Position numbers and translations under genes: made by a program. The notes below the pieces were generated by a model. That model saw only the letters and a list, made by a program, of their open reading frames with translations, had not been told where the DNA came from and searched no databases. Shown piece by piece: positions 20,556-29,125 of a stretch of DNA of 64,000 bases. Position 1 is the first letter of the stretch. Every line of letters begins with the position of its first letter. The DNA comes from Orbaceae bacterium lpD02 (GTDB taxonomy: Bacteria > Pseudomonadota > Gammaproteobacteria > Enterobacterales > Orbaceae): assembly GCA_036251875.1 (NCBI GenBank), contig CP133960.1, positions 310,001 through 374,000 on the forward strand, in the 5' to 3' direction.

Positions 20556-21042
20556 ATTTTCTTTATTACAACAATGAGCAATATTGATTTATTATCTCTT
20601 AGATACTTTCTTTTTTAGTGATAAAGCGTATCTTTGAAGAGTTTATATTTCTTCAGTTTAAACTAATATTATCTCAATATTCAACATTATTTGAAATTTG
20701 TGATGAATTTTTTGTTGTGCCTTTTTTGATAAAATGACTAGATCTATTTTCAACTTAGGGAGTTACTAAACTAATACTTTTTCTTAAAATCAGAGTATAG
20801 ATGCTTTTTTGAGTCTAAGGCGTATTTGTGCCAATAGCAGAAATTAGGATTTCTCTATCTCTTAGCAAGAGTATGATATATTTATGCAACAAAATGGTTT
20901 AATTTCAAAATAAGCAAGCAGGTAAATACTTAAATAAACTGTCTACTAATACATGAGCAGATCATTTTGAACTGAGAATAATATGGTGTGTTCAAACTCG
21001 AATACTGTTGTCTAGAAAGCGCTTTATAATGGAGATAAAATC
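20556..21042. other. Intergenic region upstream of cusR
   Basis: No gene is seen in these 487 bases. They must hold the cusRS promoter (minus strand) and the promoter of the ankyrin locus (plus strand), but I find no convincing operator copy like that before cusC. Stop codons occur in all frames. Confidence 0.45.
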
Positions 21043-21144
21043 ATGGGGACAGTTATTGGTATGTTTCGTAGCCATCAATCAATAAAAATAATGTTGTATA
21101 TACCCTTATTGCTGGTGAGCACGTTATTACTTCAAGAAGGATAA
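21043..21144 (+). CDS. Small hydrophobic ORF (33 aa) upstream of the ankyrin gene
   Basis: An ATG at 21043 has GGAG eight bases upstream and opens a 33-codon frame. The end of the peptide (IMLYIPLLLVSTLLL) would form one membrane helix. Its last codons, GAAGGA before TAA, also form the ribosome site for the ankyrin protein seven bases further on, so the two would be translationally coupled. It may be a small membrane protein or a leader peptide. There is no family match that I recognise. The support is the good ribosome site and the coupling. Confidence 0.5.
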   Translation: MGTVIGMFRSHQSIKIMLYIPLLLVSTLLLQEG

Positions 21145-21150
21145 AGCAAT

Positions 21151-22869
21151 ATGGGCATGATAAAAAAGCTCTCTAAAAAACAACTGTGCTTGCTCATTAT
21201 TATAGTACTTGCAGTCGGTACAGGATTAACGAACTACACTATTCAATATTATAAAAAACAGGTAGCACTTGAATATAAAGAGAAAGGGAAAAAGTTAATC
21301 CAAGCAGTTAAATACGGCACTTTAGAACAAGTTAAAGAGGCTATTGCTGATGGAGCTGATATTAACTATATTGAAAATCAACGCTTTGCTGCTATTGTTT
21401 CAGCAACACTCAGAGGCGATTTATCAATCGTTAAGTGGCTCGTTGAAAATGGTGCCGATATTCATCGTACTTTTGGTACCTTTGACCTTGTTATTTTTGC
21501 TGTTAAACAACCCAATATTGAGGTGTTAAAGTACTTATTAGAGCAAAATATCAATGTTAATGTAACTAATCTGATACGTGTTAATCCTTTAAGCATGTCT
21601 ATTCAGCAGCAGCGATTGGATTATATTAAACTATTATTTGCTCATGGTTATGATATTAAAAAAGAATATTATCCCGCTTTGTATAGCGTAGAGCTACCTG
21701 ATAGCCAAATCACTCAGTATTTATTATCTCAGGGGCTCAACAAAGATATTAAATTTAGCGAAAATAGCAACTTATTAATTGCAGCGGCTTCTGCGGGTAG
21801 CTTAGCGAATGTGCAGCTACTGGTGAATGAAGGCATAGCGGTTGATGAGGCGGATGATTATGGTTTAACACCATTAATTGTTGCAGCCGCAACAGGACAT
21901 ACTGATATTGTTGATTACTTGATTCAGCAAGGTGCTAGTGTCAACAGGCAAACATCTTATGGCAATACGCCTTTAATTGCTGCGACGAATCAGGATGATC
22001 TAAACGCAGTACGTTTACTCTTAGCCGCCGGAGCTAAGGTTGATATAACAAACCGCGAGGGAATGACCGCCTTAGCTTTTGCAATAGATGGTAAACATTA
22101 TGCTATTAAAGCCTTATTACTTGCACAAGGTGCTTCTTTAGAGACGGCTTTGAGCGCACTTGATAAGCAACATCAATATGTGGCGAATAACTATCCACCT
22201 AAAGTGAAAGAAAGTTATCAAAAATACTACCCTAAAGATTGGAAACCTTTTGATCCCAGTCAGTGTAAGAATCCTAAAGATCCTTTTGTCTATTACGCTG
22301 AAAATCGCGCAGTCATTAGAACTAAAAACTCTGATTATTATAGTGATTTTTGGTTAGGTGAGAGCTATCAGGCAGCACCATTGCCTACCCCTATTGATGA
22401 CAGTGCCCCAGCGGGTTGTTATGAAAATCCAAAGCAAACAACAAATTTTTTTTCATCCGACTATGAACCTAATTTTTCTTATGGTGAGGGCTCCTCTCCT
22501 AATACGGTTATTTATTTAACCGCAGAAGAAAAAAATAAACGTTGCGAGTATGTCCCTTTTAGCACATTACGTTGCTACACTAATCCTAGTTCTAGTCAGT
22601 ATGCTTATCGAGTGGACAGAGCTATTTATAATTTACCGATGAATCAGCCTTTTGTGATTGGTTGTGAGGAGCCAGGGTTTTCAAATACAAAGTGTTTTGT
22701 AGTTTATAAAAGAGGTAGGGATCGTTTCTACTATATAGTTAATCCTGATAATCGCCGTTATTTTTTTAACACGCCAGCACAGACAATAAAAGAGATTATT
22801 AAAGAAGATAAAGAAATTCAATCAAGAAGAGAAGCAAGGTTAATAAGAAATTACCCTTGGAGAGATTAA
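21151..22869 (+). CDS. Membrane-anchored ankyrin-repeat protein
   Basis: 572 aa. An N-terminal membrane anchor (about residues 11-28, LCLLIIIVLAVGTGLTNYTI) is followed by about eight ankyrin repeats (residues 40-335). The clearest are YGLTPLIVAAATGHTDIVDY and YGNTPLIAATNQDDLNAVRL. The last 230 or so residues are an unrecognised domain rich in Tyr, Pro and Asn with several cysteines, probably in the periplasm if the N-terminus acts as a signal anchor. Ankyrin repeats bind other proteins; such proteins in gut bacteria may act on partners in the envelope or on competitors. No partner gene is evident. Function unknown. Confidence 0.8.
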   Translation: MGMIKKLSKKQLCLLIIIVLAVGTGLTNYTIQYYKKQVALEYKEKGKKLIQAVKYGTLEQVKEAIADGADINYIENQRFAAIVSATLRGDLSIVKWLVENGADIHRTFGTFDLVIFAVKQPNIEVLKYLLEQNINVNVTNLIRVNPLSMSIQQQRLDYIKLLFAHGYDIKKEYYPALYSVELPDSQITQYLLSQGLNKDIKFSENSNLLIAAASAGSLANVQLLVNEGIAVDEADDYGLTPLIVAAATGHTDIVDYLIQQGASVNRQTSYGNTPLIAATNQDDLNAVRLLLAAGAKVDITNREGMTALAFAIDGKHYAIKALLLAQGASLETALSALDKQHQYVANNYPPKVKESYQKYYPKDWKPFDPSQCKNPKDPFVYYAENRAVIRTKNSDYYSDFWLGESYQAAPLPTPIDDSAPAGCYENPKQTTNFFSSDYEPNFSYGEGSSPNTVIYLTAEEKNKRCEYVPFSTLRCYTNPSSSQYAYRVDRAIYNLPMNQPFVIGCEEPGFSNTKCFVVYKRGRDRFYYIVNPDNRRYFFNTPAQTIKEIIKEDKEIQSRREARLIRNYPWRD

Positions 22870-22938
22870 TTTAGTATAAATAACAAAAATGGCAATAACG
22901 TATGAGCGCAGGATTATAAATACTCCAAAGAGTTGAGT

Positions 22939-22970
22939 AAATGTCTGCTGTTCGCTCTAAACAGACATTT
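22939..22970. repeat. Hairpin, second copy of a dispersed repeat
   Basis: AAATGTCTG (22939-22947) and CAGACATTT (22962-22970) form a perfect 9-bp stem around CTGTTCGCTCTAAA. The left arm plus loop matches the repeat at 10834. It sits between the convergent ankyrin gene and the 23004 gene and may stop transcription, although the following T-run is short. Confidence 0.55.
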
Positions 22971-23003
22971 GTCTTAAAAAAATATCTAACCCATTCGTTA
23001 ATT

Positions 23004-23333
23004 CTACCCCTTTGATTGCTGCGCCAAATGAGTTGCCCTAAAAGCCCCTTGCTGAGCCTTCTTAATCATCCCAAACAAATACCCCGCAGGATTACGAATT
23101 TGTTGTGCCAAACAGCGTGCTTGCCATTCATTAAGCAGCAGTTGCTGCGTTGATAAAGGCAGTGCTGACAACTGTTTTAGCGCATCCTGTTGTTGGTCTT
23201 TGGCTAATAGACTGAACAACGGTGGATAACTTATCTGCTCTGATAACGCGTACGTACCTTCCGTGGTATCCTTTTTTTTATTGTCTAAATGCCTACGTAC
23301 GTACTCAACTAATTCACTGCTTGATTTGGGCAT
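23004..23333 (-). CDS. Small ICE/island replication-type protein, possibly truncated
   Basis: 109 aa from the ATG at 23333, which has TGAGG six bases upstream; an ATG at 23345 is in frame but has no ribosome site. The C-terminal half (LLNEWQARCLAQQIRNPAGYLFGMIKKAQQG) resembles the end of replication or initiation proteins of ICEs and pathogenicity islands. The full families are several times longer, so this may be a stand-alone module or the surviving end of one. A leader peptide with a masked ribosome site lies just upstream. Role uncertain; island context (an integrase follows) fits. Confidence 0.45.
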   Translation of the reverse strand: MPKSSSELVEYVRRHLDNKKKDTTEGTYALSEQISYPPLFSLLAKDQQQDALKQLSALPLSTQQLLLNEWQARCLAQQIRNPAGYLFGMIKKAQQGAFRATHLAQQSKG

Positions 23334-23385
23334 AATGTACCTCATGGATTAATGATAAACACCGACCCATTTAGTACATGCTAAA

Positions 23386-23427
23386 TCACTGGCATAAAAA
23401 AGCAAAAAAACAAAATCGCCGTTGCAT
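23386..23427 (-). CDS. Leader peptide MQRRFCFFAFLCQ
   Basis: A 13-codon ORF on the minus strand preceded by a perfect AAGGAGGT ribosome site (23440-23433) with a 5-base spacer. It ends 52 bases before the start of the 109-aa island gene. The peptide is rich in Phe and Cys and is too short for an independent function. A consensus ribosome site in front of such a peptide suggests a regulatory leader whose translation controls the next gene. Confidence 0.5.
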   Translation of the reverse strand: MQRRFCFFAFLCQ

Positions 23428-23432
23428 ATTTC

Positions 23433-23457
23433 ACCTCCTTACAAATCCGAAGGAGGT
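23433..23457 (-). promoter_or_regulatory. Hairpin that hides the leader-peptide ribosome site
   Basis: In the minus-strand RNA, ACCTCCTT (23457-23450) precedes AAGGAGGT (23440-23433) with a 9-nt loop. The perfect 8-bp stem would completely mask the Shine-Dalgarno sequence. Such anti-SD hairpins act as RNA thermometers, protein-binding switches or riboswitch expression platforms. The trigger cannot be told from the sequence. Confidence 0.55.
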
Positions 23458-24012
23458 AAACGCAAAATAGATTTAGAATAAAATCTTCAAATATCGCCAA
23501 TAAACGTATAATTATGTGCTTAAAATTCACTAAAACTATAAATTAAAAATAGGTGGGGTAAAAATAGCTTGGTGGGCACCGTATTACTCTGCCGATAAAC
23601 GAATTATTAGCAGTTGAATAATTTTACGGTAAAATTTCTGTCAAAAAAATTATTCGGGGTCGAATAAAATAATTGAGGAGTCTCTTGTCAAAAACTTTAT
23701 TCGCGGGCGAATAAAATATTTGCTGTGACCAGTGCAGTATAATAATAGTGTAATTTGCTTTGAATGAGCTTGATAATATAGCTAAAATCTTCGAAAATAA
23801 CTAAATAATAAATTAAAATGCAATCTTAAAAACAAAGCTGACATCCTATTAGCCCTGATTATATTGACCAAAAAAACAAAACAACTAACACTACAAATAA
23901 AAGAGTAGGGGAATAGCCCATACATAACCGCGACTACCATTAAATAAAATCACAGAAAACCATCCCCCTTTAAACAACAACCGACTCATTGAGCAAAACA
24001 CAACCTACTCAA
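23458..24012. other. Intergenic region upstream of the leader, next to the integrase end
   Basis: No gene is seen. The region is AT-rich and contains the twin 32-nt repeats described separately, plus a half-site-like CGAATTATT near 23600. It lies between the stop of the integrase gene and the leader-peptide gene, both on the minus strand, so it should carry the promoter of the leader/109-aa gene. Confidence 0.5.
23639..23717. repeat. Two 32-nt direct repeats, each with an 18-bp palindrome
   Basis: Copies at 23639-23670 and 23686-23717 both read TGTCAAAAA...TTATTCG-N4-CGAATAAAAT and are spaced 47 bases start to start. The palindromes TTATTCG-N4-CGAATAA lie at 23650-23667 and 23697-23714. The twin arrangement is typical of a repressor operator pair or a short iteron set. 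It is upstream of the leader and 109-aa gene in an integrative element. Confidence 0.7.
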
Positions 24013-25353
24013 CTAACTCGCCTTACCCTGCACTTGCGCAAACCCAACTCGTTGCCACTCATCTAACCGATCAGCCCAATCCTGCATCATTTTTCTACGT
24101 TGTTCAATATACTGAGCATGATTATAAGAAGAGCGTATCTGATCCTTATCTGAATGTGACAACTGCGCCTCAATCCACTGCTTAGGATAATCCAACTCAT
24201 TCAGTGCTGTAGACAACGTCGCCCGAATACCATGCCCCGTTAAACGACCGTCATAACCTAATCGCTTTAACCCACAATTCAGTGTATTCTCACTAATCGG
24301 CAACTTAGGGTAGGAGCGATGACAGAGTAAAAAAGGCTGCCAAGGATACATCAACGACAGCAACTCCTTAACAACACTAATGGCTTGCTTAGATAACGGC
24401 ACCACATAAGGCGGAATACCTCCATTATGCCTTACTGAGCGTTGCAACTGCTTTACCTGCTCTGCGGGTATACACCAAAGACCTTTCTCCAAATCAAACT
24501 GTGCGGGAGTTGCCTGGCGTAACTCCCCCGTACGTACACCGGTGAGTAATAATAAATAAATGCCTAACTTGGTTTGGATTGCGCCCTGATAGGCTGCCAG
24601 TTTTATCAAAAAGGCAGGTAGGTCTTCTTGCCGTAAAAACGGATTATGTTGGGTTGGGTGTTTAGGTAACGCCAATACCGCCATCTCCGCTGCTGGATTA
24701 CACCCAATCAACCCCTCAGCCTGCGCATGCTGAAACAACTCAAACAACCAACCACGGCACTTCTCCGCAATCGACAAGGCTCCTCGTGCCTCAATACCCC
24801 GTAACACCTTAAGCACATCCGCCTTACCAATTCGATCCATTGGCAACTCACCTAACACGGGCAGCATATCTTTACGCAAATACCGTTCAATTTGTACGGC
24901 AGTACTTTGTCGTTTATCGGTCTTATCTAATCCCAGTTTACGAAACTTAAATAATTTCCAACGCACACTAAAGGCAGCAAATGATTCTACGGAGGAGCAA
25001 ACAACGGGTATTGGCTTATTATCAGAAGCAACTGATGCGTCGCTACTAGTCGGGACATTAGCGCCTAATGGCATAGCGGCCAAAACTAATGAATTGGTCT
25101 CTGTAGAAACGGGCGATACGCCTTGCTTAACTAATGCGCGGTTAGATTGACAACACAGCCTTGCTTCAGCAAGCCCGATATCAGGGTATAATCCTAATGA
25201 AATACGTTGACGTTTTCCCCCAAGCGTAAATCGAAAATGCCATGATTTAGATCCTGAGGGAGAGACAAATAAGGCTAACCCCTCAATATCTTTTAAGGTA
25301 TAAGCTTTTAGTTTGGGTTTACAATGTTTTACTAAGGCATCAGACAGGGCCAT
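24013..25353 (-). CDS. P4-type tyrosine integrase of the island
   Basis: 446 aa from the ATG at 25353, which has GAGGAG at 25366-25361; an earlier in-frame start lacks this. The N-terminal arm-binding domain (DUF4102 type) shows YTLKDIEGLALFVSPSGSKSW and RISLGLYPDIGLAEAR. A core-binding domain and the catalytic domain follow, with LTGVRTGELR (Arg), HGIRATLST (HxxR), LSHSD and the nucleophile-region YNH. A low-complexity insertion (about residues 90-120) is longer than usual. Enzymes of this type insert islands into the 3' end of tRNA genes. The gene faces the 3' end of tRNA-Gly, 247 bases away, which is the likely attachment site. Confidence 0.92.
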   Translation of the reverse strand: MALSDALVKHCKPKLKAYTLKDIEGLALFVSPSGSKSWHFRFTLGGKRQRISLGLYPDIGLAEARLCCQSNRALVKQGVSPVSTETNSLVLAAMPLGANVPTSSDASVASDNKPIPVVCSSVESFAAFSVRWKLFKFRKLGLDKTDKRQSTAVQIERYLRKDMLPVLGELPMDRIGKADVLKVLRGIEARGALSIAEKCRGWLFELFQHAQAEGLIGCNPAAEMAVLALPKHPTQHNPFLRQEDLPAFLIKLAAYQGAIQTKLGIYLLLLTGVRTGELRQATPAQFDLEKGLWCIPAEQVKQLQRSVRHNGGIPPYVVPLSKQAISVVKELLSLMYPWQPFLLCHRSYPKLPISENTLNCGLKRLGYDGRLTGHGIRATLSTALNELDYPKQWIEAQLSHSDKDQIRSSYNHAQYIEQRRKMMQDWADRLDEWQRVGFAQVQGKAS

Positions 25354-25599
25354 AGATAATCTCCTCAACAACAAAATAGAAAAAAGGAGATTCCAATTAT
25401 TAGAGGATAGAACTAAAAGTCAGTCAAAAATCCAATGTACCGATTGTTTATTTCAATGTACCGTTGGATGTACCACTTACGAGTGGATTATAGTACACCT
25501 CAGTACTCTTTAATGGAGTACGAAACAAGGCTTACTGACTGATTTTAAAAGAGAAAACACCGCTAAGTGTTTGATTATAAAAGACTATAAATCGTGAAC

Positions 25600-25675
25600 T
25601 GGAGCGGGAAACGAGGTTCGAACTCGCGACCTCAACCTTGGCAAGGTTGCGCTCTACCAACTGAGCTATTCCCGC
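25600..25675 (-). tRNA. tRNA-Gly (GCC)
   Basis: 76 nt, cloverleaf complete: acceptor GCGGGAA/TTCCCGC, anticodon loop with GCC, T-loop TTCGAAC, and encoded CCA. In E. coli a tRNA-Gly(GCC) gene (glyW) lies just after pgsA, with tRNA-Cys and tRNA-Leu. Here the order is pgsA, Leu, Gly and the Cys gene is missing. Its 3' end probably served as attachment site for the island on the left. Confidence 0.97.
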
Positions 25676-25695
25676 ATAGAGATTTGGTATACAAA

Positions 25696-25782
25696 TGGTG
25701 CCCGGGGCGAGACTTGAACTCGCACGGCCAAAAGGCCGAGGGATTTTAAATCCCTTGTGTCTACCGATTTCACCACCCGGGC
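25696..25782 (-). tRNA. tRNA-Leu (TAA)
   Basis: 87 nt with a long variable arm (CTCGGCCTTTTGGCCG region), anticodon TAA, acceptor GCCCGGG/CCCGGGC and encoded CCA. It corresponds to E. coli leuZ in the pgsA-glyW-cysT-leuZ cluster, but here it is next to pgsA and upstream of tRNA-Gly. It is probably co-transcribed with tRNA-Gly. Confidence 0.97.
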
Positions 25783-25884
25783 GTTTTCGCACAGTGATTT
25801 GCTGAAAACCCATGCATTATACGGTGCTGAAATTTTACATCAAGAATAATTTTACTTATTGTCGATTGATTGGTTAAATTTGAA

Positions 25885-26439
25885 TCATTCAAGGTCATCT
25901 AATAGGTCGCCATGAGCATGCCAGAGATATTGGAACATTGACCATAATGTTAAAATGACGGCAATATAGAGTGCAATAACACCTGCATAAATCACTAAGT
26001 CGCAAGGGCGCCAAAGTAGCCAAGTTAAGGCGGTCATTTGTGCAATCGTTTTTATTTTACCAATTATCGATACCGCAACACTTTTTCGTTTACCAATTTC
26101 AGCCATCCATTCTCGTAAAGCTGAAATAATTATTTCACGCGAAATCATAATAATGGCCGGAATCGTGATCCACCAAGCATCATAATGCTCAGTTGCAATA
26201 ACTAGCGCAATGGTTACCATTATTTTGTCAGCGACAGGATCTAAAAATGCACCGAAGCGAGTGGTTTGACCAAGGCGTCTTGCTAAATAACCGTCAAGCA
26301 TGTCGGTTAAGGCGGCAACTAAAAAAATAAGAGCAGTAAAAAAAGCTGACCATTCTGATGGCAAATAAAAAGCTAATACAAAAAATGGGATAAGAATGAC
26401 TCGAAATAAAGTTAAATAGATTGGTATATTGAGTTTCAT
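25885..26439 (-). CDS. pgsA: Phosphatidylglycerophosphate synthase PgsA
   Basis: 184 aa, the usual length. The CDP-alcohol phosphatidyltransferase signature is complete: [20 protein letters not shown] followed by LDPVADK. Four to five membrane helices are predicted. PgsA joins CDP-diacylglycerol and glycerol-3-phosphate in the inner membrane, the committed step to phosphatidylglycerol and cardiolipin. It sits downstream of uvrC, as in E. coli, though a 115-base gap separates them. The call is firm. Confidence 0.96.
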   Translation of the reverse strand: MKLNIPIYLTLFRVILIPFFVLAFYLPSEWSAFFTALIFLVAALTDMLDGYLARRLGQTTRFGAFLDPVADKIMVTIALVIATEHYDAWWITIPAIIMISREIIISALREWMAEIGKRKSVAVSIIGKIKTIAQMTALTWLLWRPCDLVIYAGVIALYIAVILTLWSMFQYLWHAHGDLLDDLE

Positions 26440-26554
26440 AATCTAGCTCTAAATTAATAACAAATAAATCAAATGATTAGTTTTGGTAGAAGAAAACAAA
26501 TTAATAACGATTATGTTGCACTAATAATGCTCATCTTTCAATTGATTATTCAGA

Positions 26555-28396
26555 TTATTGCTGTAAGTTATTGTAAATTTTTTCTGCTAATGGTTTTGAT
26601 ATACCTTGTACTTGCGCAATTTCATCGATAGTGGCACTTTTTAGCTCACGTAGTCCACCAAAGTGTTTGAGTAATGCTTGGCGTCGCTTGGCACCTATTC
26701 CTTCAATATGTTCCAATGCACTATCTGTCAGCTGCTTAGCATTTTTATTCCTTTGCCCTACAATAGCATGATTATGCGAGGCATTACGTATTTGTTGAAT
26801 AAGCAATAGCGCGGGTGAGTGAGAGTCAAGATAGTAGCCTTTACCGTGAGCTTCAAAAAAGAGTGTTTCAAGTCCTTCTTTACGTTCAGAGCCTTTAGCA
26901 ACGCCAATTAAAATAGGGTGATTTTTATTCCACTCGACATTTAATGCGTTAAAAACTTGTAGCGCTTGATTGAGCTGACCTTTACCGCCATCAATAAAAA
27001 TAATATCGGGAATTTTGTCTTCAGGAAGTCGCTTTTTATCATAACGCCGGGTTAATACTTGTTCCATCGCAGCATAATCATCACCGCCAGTGATTCCTGT
27101 AATGTTATAGCGGCGAAATTCGGATTTAACTGGTCCTTTATCATCAAATACAACGCATGATGCTACGGTATTTTTACCCATAAAATGGCTAATATCAAAA
27201 CACTCCATTCGCGTAATCTGTTTGATACCTAAAAATTCACAGAGTGCAGTATAACGTTGCTTAATCGTTGAACTTTGTAATAACTTGTTTTTTACCTCTT
27301 TTTGCGCATTATCAATCGCAATATTAAGTAATTTTAAGTTATTTCCTTTTGGCTCATCAATAATTTTGACTTGATGAGTTGCGACAAGTGACAAGCTATC
27401 TTCCAGCGATTTTTTATCAGATAGTGAATAATTTAATAAAATCTTTTTAGGTATATTGCGGTTGGCATTACCTTGTAAGTAAAATTGACCTAAAAATGTT
27501 TCAATAACCTCTTCAAGCTCTGTATTTGATGGAATTTTAGGGTAATATGCCCTATGACCAAATGTCTGCCCATTACGAATAAACAGGACATATACACAAG
27601 CAATGCCTGACTGATAATGAAAACCGATGGTGTCTAAATTATCATTATTGTTATAAATAGCTTGCTCTTCTTTTATTTTATTAATCGCTTGCAGCTGATT
27701 GCGCAATTTAGCCGCTTTTTCAAATTCCAACTTCTCACTCGCTTTTAGCATATCGCTGGTTATTTTTGTGACCACTTGATCTGATTGGTTTTGTAAAAAC
27801 AATCTAACATAGTTGACTTGCTCGTTATATTCTTCATCAGTCACAAGTCCTGCAACGCAAGGGCCGAGGCAGCGTTTTATCTGGTATTGTAAACAAGGTC
27901 TACTACGATTTGCATAAGTCGCATTCGTACATTGACGGATTGGAAAGGTTTTTTGCATCAAGGCTAAAATTTGTTTAACCGCATAAGAACTAGGATAGGG
28001 ACCAAAAAACTCATCTTGTTTGCGATTAATTGAGCCACGATAGAGTGATAGTTGAGGATGCCTTTCTTTACTTATTTTGATAAATGGATAACTTTTATCA
28101 TCTTTTAGCAATACATTATAGCGTGGCTGATATTTTTTTATATAAGTTTGTTCAAGTAATAATGCTTCTGTTTCGGTATTCGTTAAAGTGAACTCGACAT
28201 GGTCAATATGACTGACTAATAGATCGGTTTTTAAGGTTTTTACACTGCTATTGAAATAACTTTTTAGGCGATTATTTAGATCCTTGGCTTTACCAACATA
28301 AATAATAACATTTTTGTCATTAAACATTTGATAAATCCCTGGCTTATGAGGGACCGTTTTTAAAAATGAGACTGAGTCAAAACTCTTTTGTTTCAT
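26555..28396 (-). CDS. uvrC: Excinuclease ABC subunit C
   Basis: 613 aa, full length. The N-terminal GIY-YIG nuclease domain (KPGIYQMFNDKNVIIYVGKA) makes the 3' incision. The UVR motif (LEFEKAAKLRNQLQAI), the RNase H-like domain that makes the 5' incision (ECFDISHFMGKN, IFIDGGKGQL) and paired helix-hairpin-helix motifs at the end (IEGIGAKRRQALLKHFGG) follow. UvrC cuts damaged DNA in complex with UvrB during nucleotide excision repair. It begins 27 bases after artM, so it may be read from the art operon as well as its own promoter, an arrangement unlike E. coli, where uvrY precedes uvrC. Confidence 0.97.
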   Translation of the reverse strand: MKQKSFDSVSFLKTVPHKPGIYQMFNDKNVIIYVGKAKDLNNRLKSYFNSSVKTLKTDLLVSHIDHVEFTLTNTETEALLLEQTYIKKYQPRYNVLLKDDKSYPFIKISKERHPQLSLYRGSINRKQDEFFGPYPSSYAVKQILALMQKTFPIRQCTNATYANRSRPCLQYQIKRCLGPCVAGLVTDEEYNEQVNYVRLFLQNQSDQVVTKITSDMLKASEKLEFEKAAKLRNQLQAINKIKEEQAIYNNNDNLDTIGFHYQSGIACVYVLFIRNGQTFGHRAYYPKIPSNTELEEVIETFLGQFYLQGNANRNIPKKILLNYSLSDKKSLEDSLSLVATHQVKIIDEPKGNNLKLLNIAIDNAQKEVKNKLLQSSTIKQRYTALCEFLGIKQITRMECFDISHFMGKNTVASCVVFDDKGPVKSEFRRYNITGITGGDDYAAMEQVLTRRYDKKRLPEDKIPDIIFIDGGKGQLNQALQVFNALNVEWNKNHPILIGVAKGSERKEGLETLFFEAHGKGYYLDSHSPALLLIQQIRNASHNHAIVGQRNKNAKQLTDSALEHIEGIGAKRRQALLKHFGGLRELKSATIDEIAQVQGISKPLAEKIYNNLQQ

Positions 28397-28423
28397 AAAA
28401 AATAATCACAATATTAATTAACA

Positions 28424-29113
28424 TTAATGTTCAAGATTCTCAAATGCCAGAGCCCGTTTCTCTACCAATCGCATCATGATGCTTAACAAACCATTTATCA
28501 AGAGGTAAATACAACCTGTCAGGACAAATATTGAAAATTCATAGTAAGTACCATAGAGATATTGATTATACCCCATAATATCCATTAATGTGATGGTTGA
28601 TGTCAAGGCTGTCCCTTTAACGACAAAAATGATCTCATTTGAATAGGTTGATAAAGCACGCTTTAAAGCATAAGGCAAAATGACTTTTAATGATTGTCTT
28701 TTATTCATTCCCAGCGCGATACACGCTTGCCATTGGCCTTGTGGTACAGCTTTAATTGCACCAGCAAATATCTGTGTAGTATATGCTGCACTATTTAATG
28801 TTAAGGCAACATAAGCACAAAACCAAGGCTGAGAAATAATGTTCCATAAGGTTGGTAAATGTTCGCTGATAAACGTAAATTGCGAAGGACCATAATAGAT
28901 AATAAACAGCTGAACAAGTAATGGCGTACCCGTAAACAGTACCACATACGTTTTAATTGGTTTAGTGATATACCATTTTTTAGTCGTCGTAAGTGAGACG
29001 GATAGGATTATGGCGATTAAACATGCGGTTATAATACCCGCAAAGCTTAATGAAAGGGTAACCGGTAATCCTTTTGCTAGGACTGATAAATAGTAGAAGA
29101 ATTTATCTGACAT
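28424..29113 (-). CDS. artM: Arginine ABC transporter permease ArtM
   Basis: 229 aa of the HisM/GlnP amino-acid permease family, with five membrane helices and the EAA-type loop ALGMNKRQSLKVILPYALKRA that contacts the ATPase. GGAGC at 29125-29121 precedes the ATG. It pairs with ArtQ to form the inner-membrane channel for L-arginine. It is the last gene of artP-artI-artQ-artM and lies twelve bases after artQ. Gene order as in E. coli supports the name. Confidence 0.93.
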   Translation of the reverse strand: MSDKFFYYLSVLAKGLPVTLSLSFAGIITACLIAIILSVSLTTTKKWYITKPIKTYVVLFTGTPLLVQLFIIYYGPSQFTFISEHLPTLWNIISQPWFCAYVALTLNSAAYTTQIFAGAIKAVPQGQWQACIALGMNKRQSLKVILPYALKRALSTYSNEIIFVVKGTALTSTITLMDIMGYNQYLYGTYYEFSIFVLTGCIYLLINGLLSIMMRLVEKRALAFENLEH

Positions 29114-29125
29114 GTATATTGCTCC

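Noticed and set aside
25532-25813. 93-codon frame on the minus strand
   Set aside because: It lies wholly over tRNA-Leu and tRNA-Gly.
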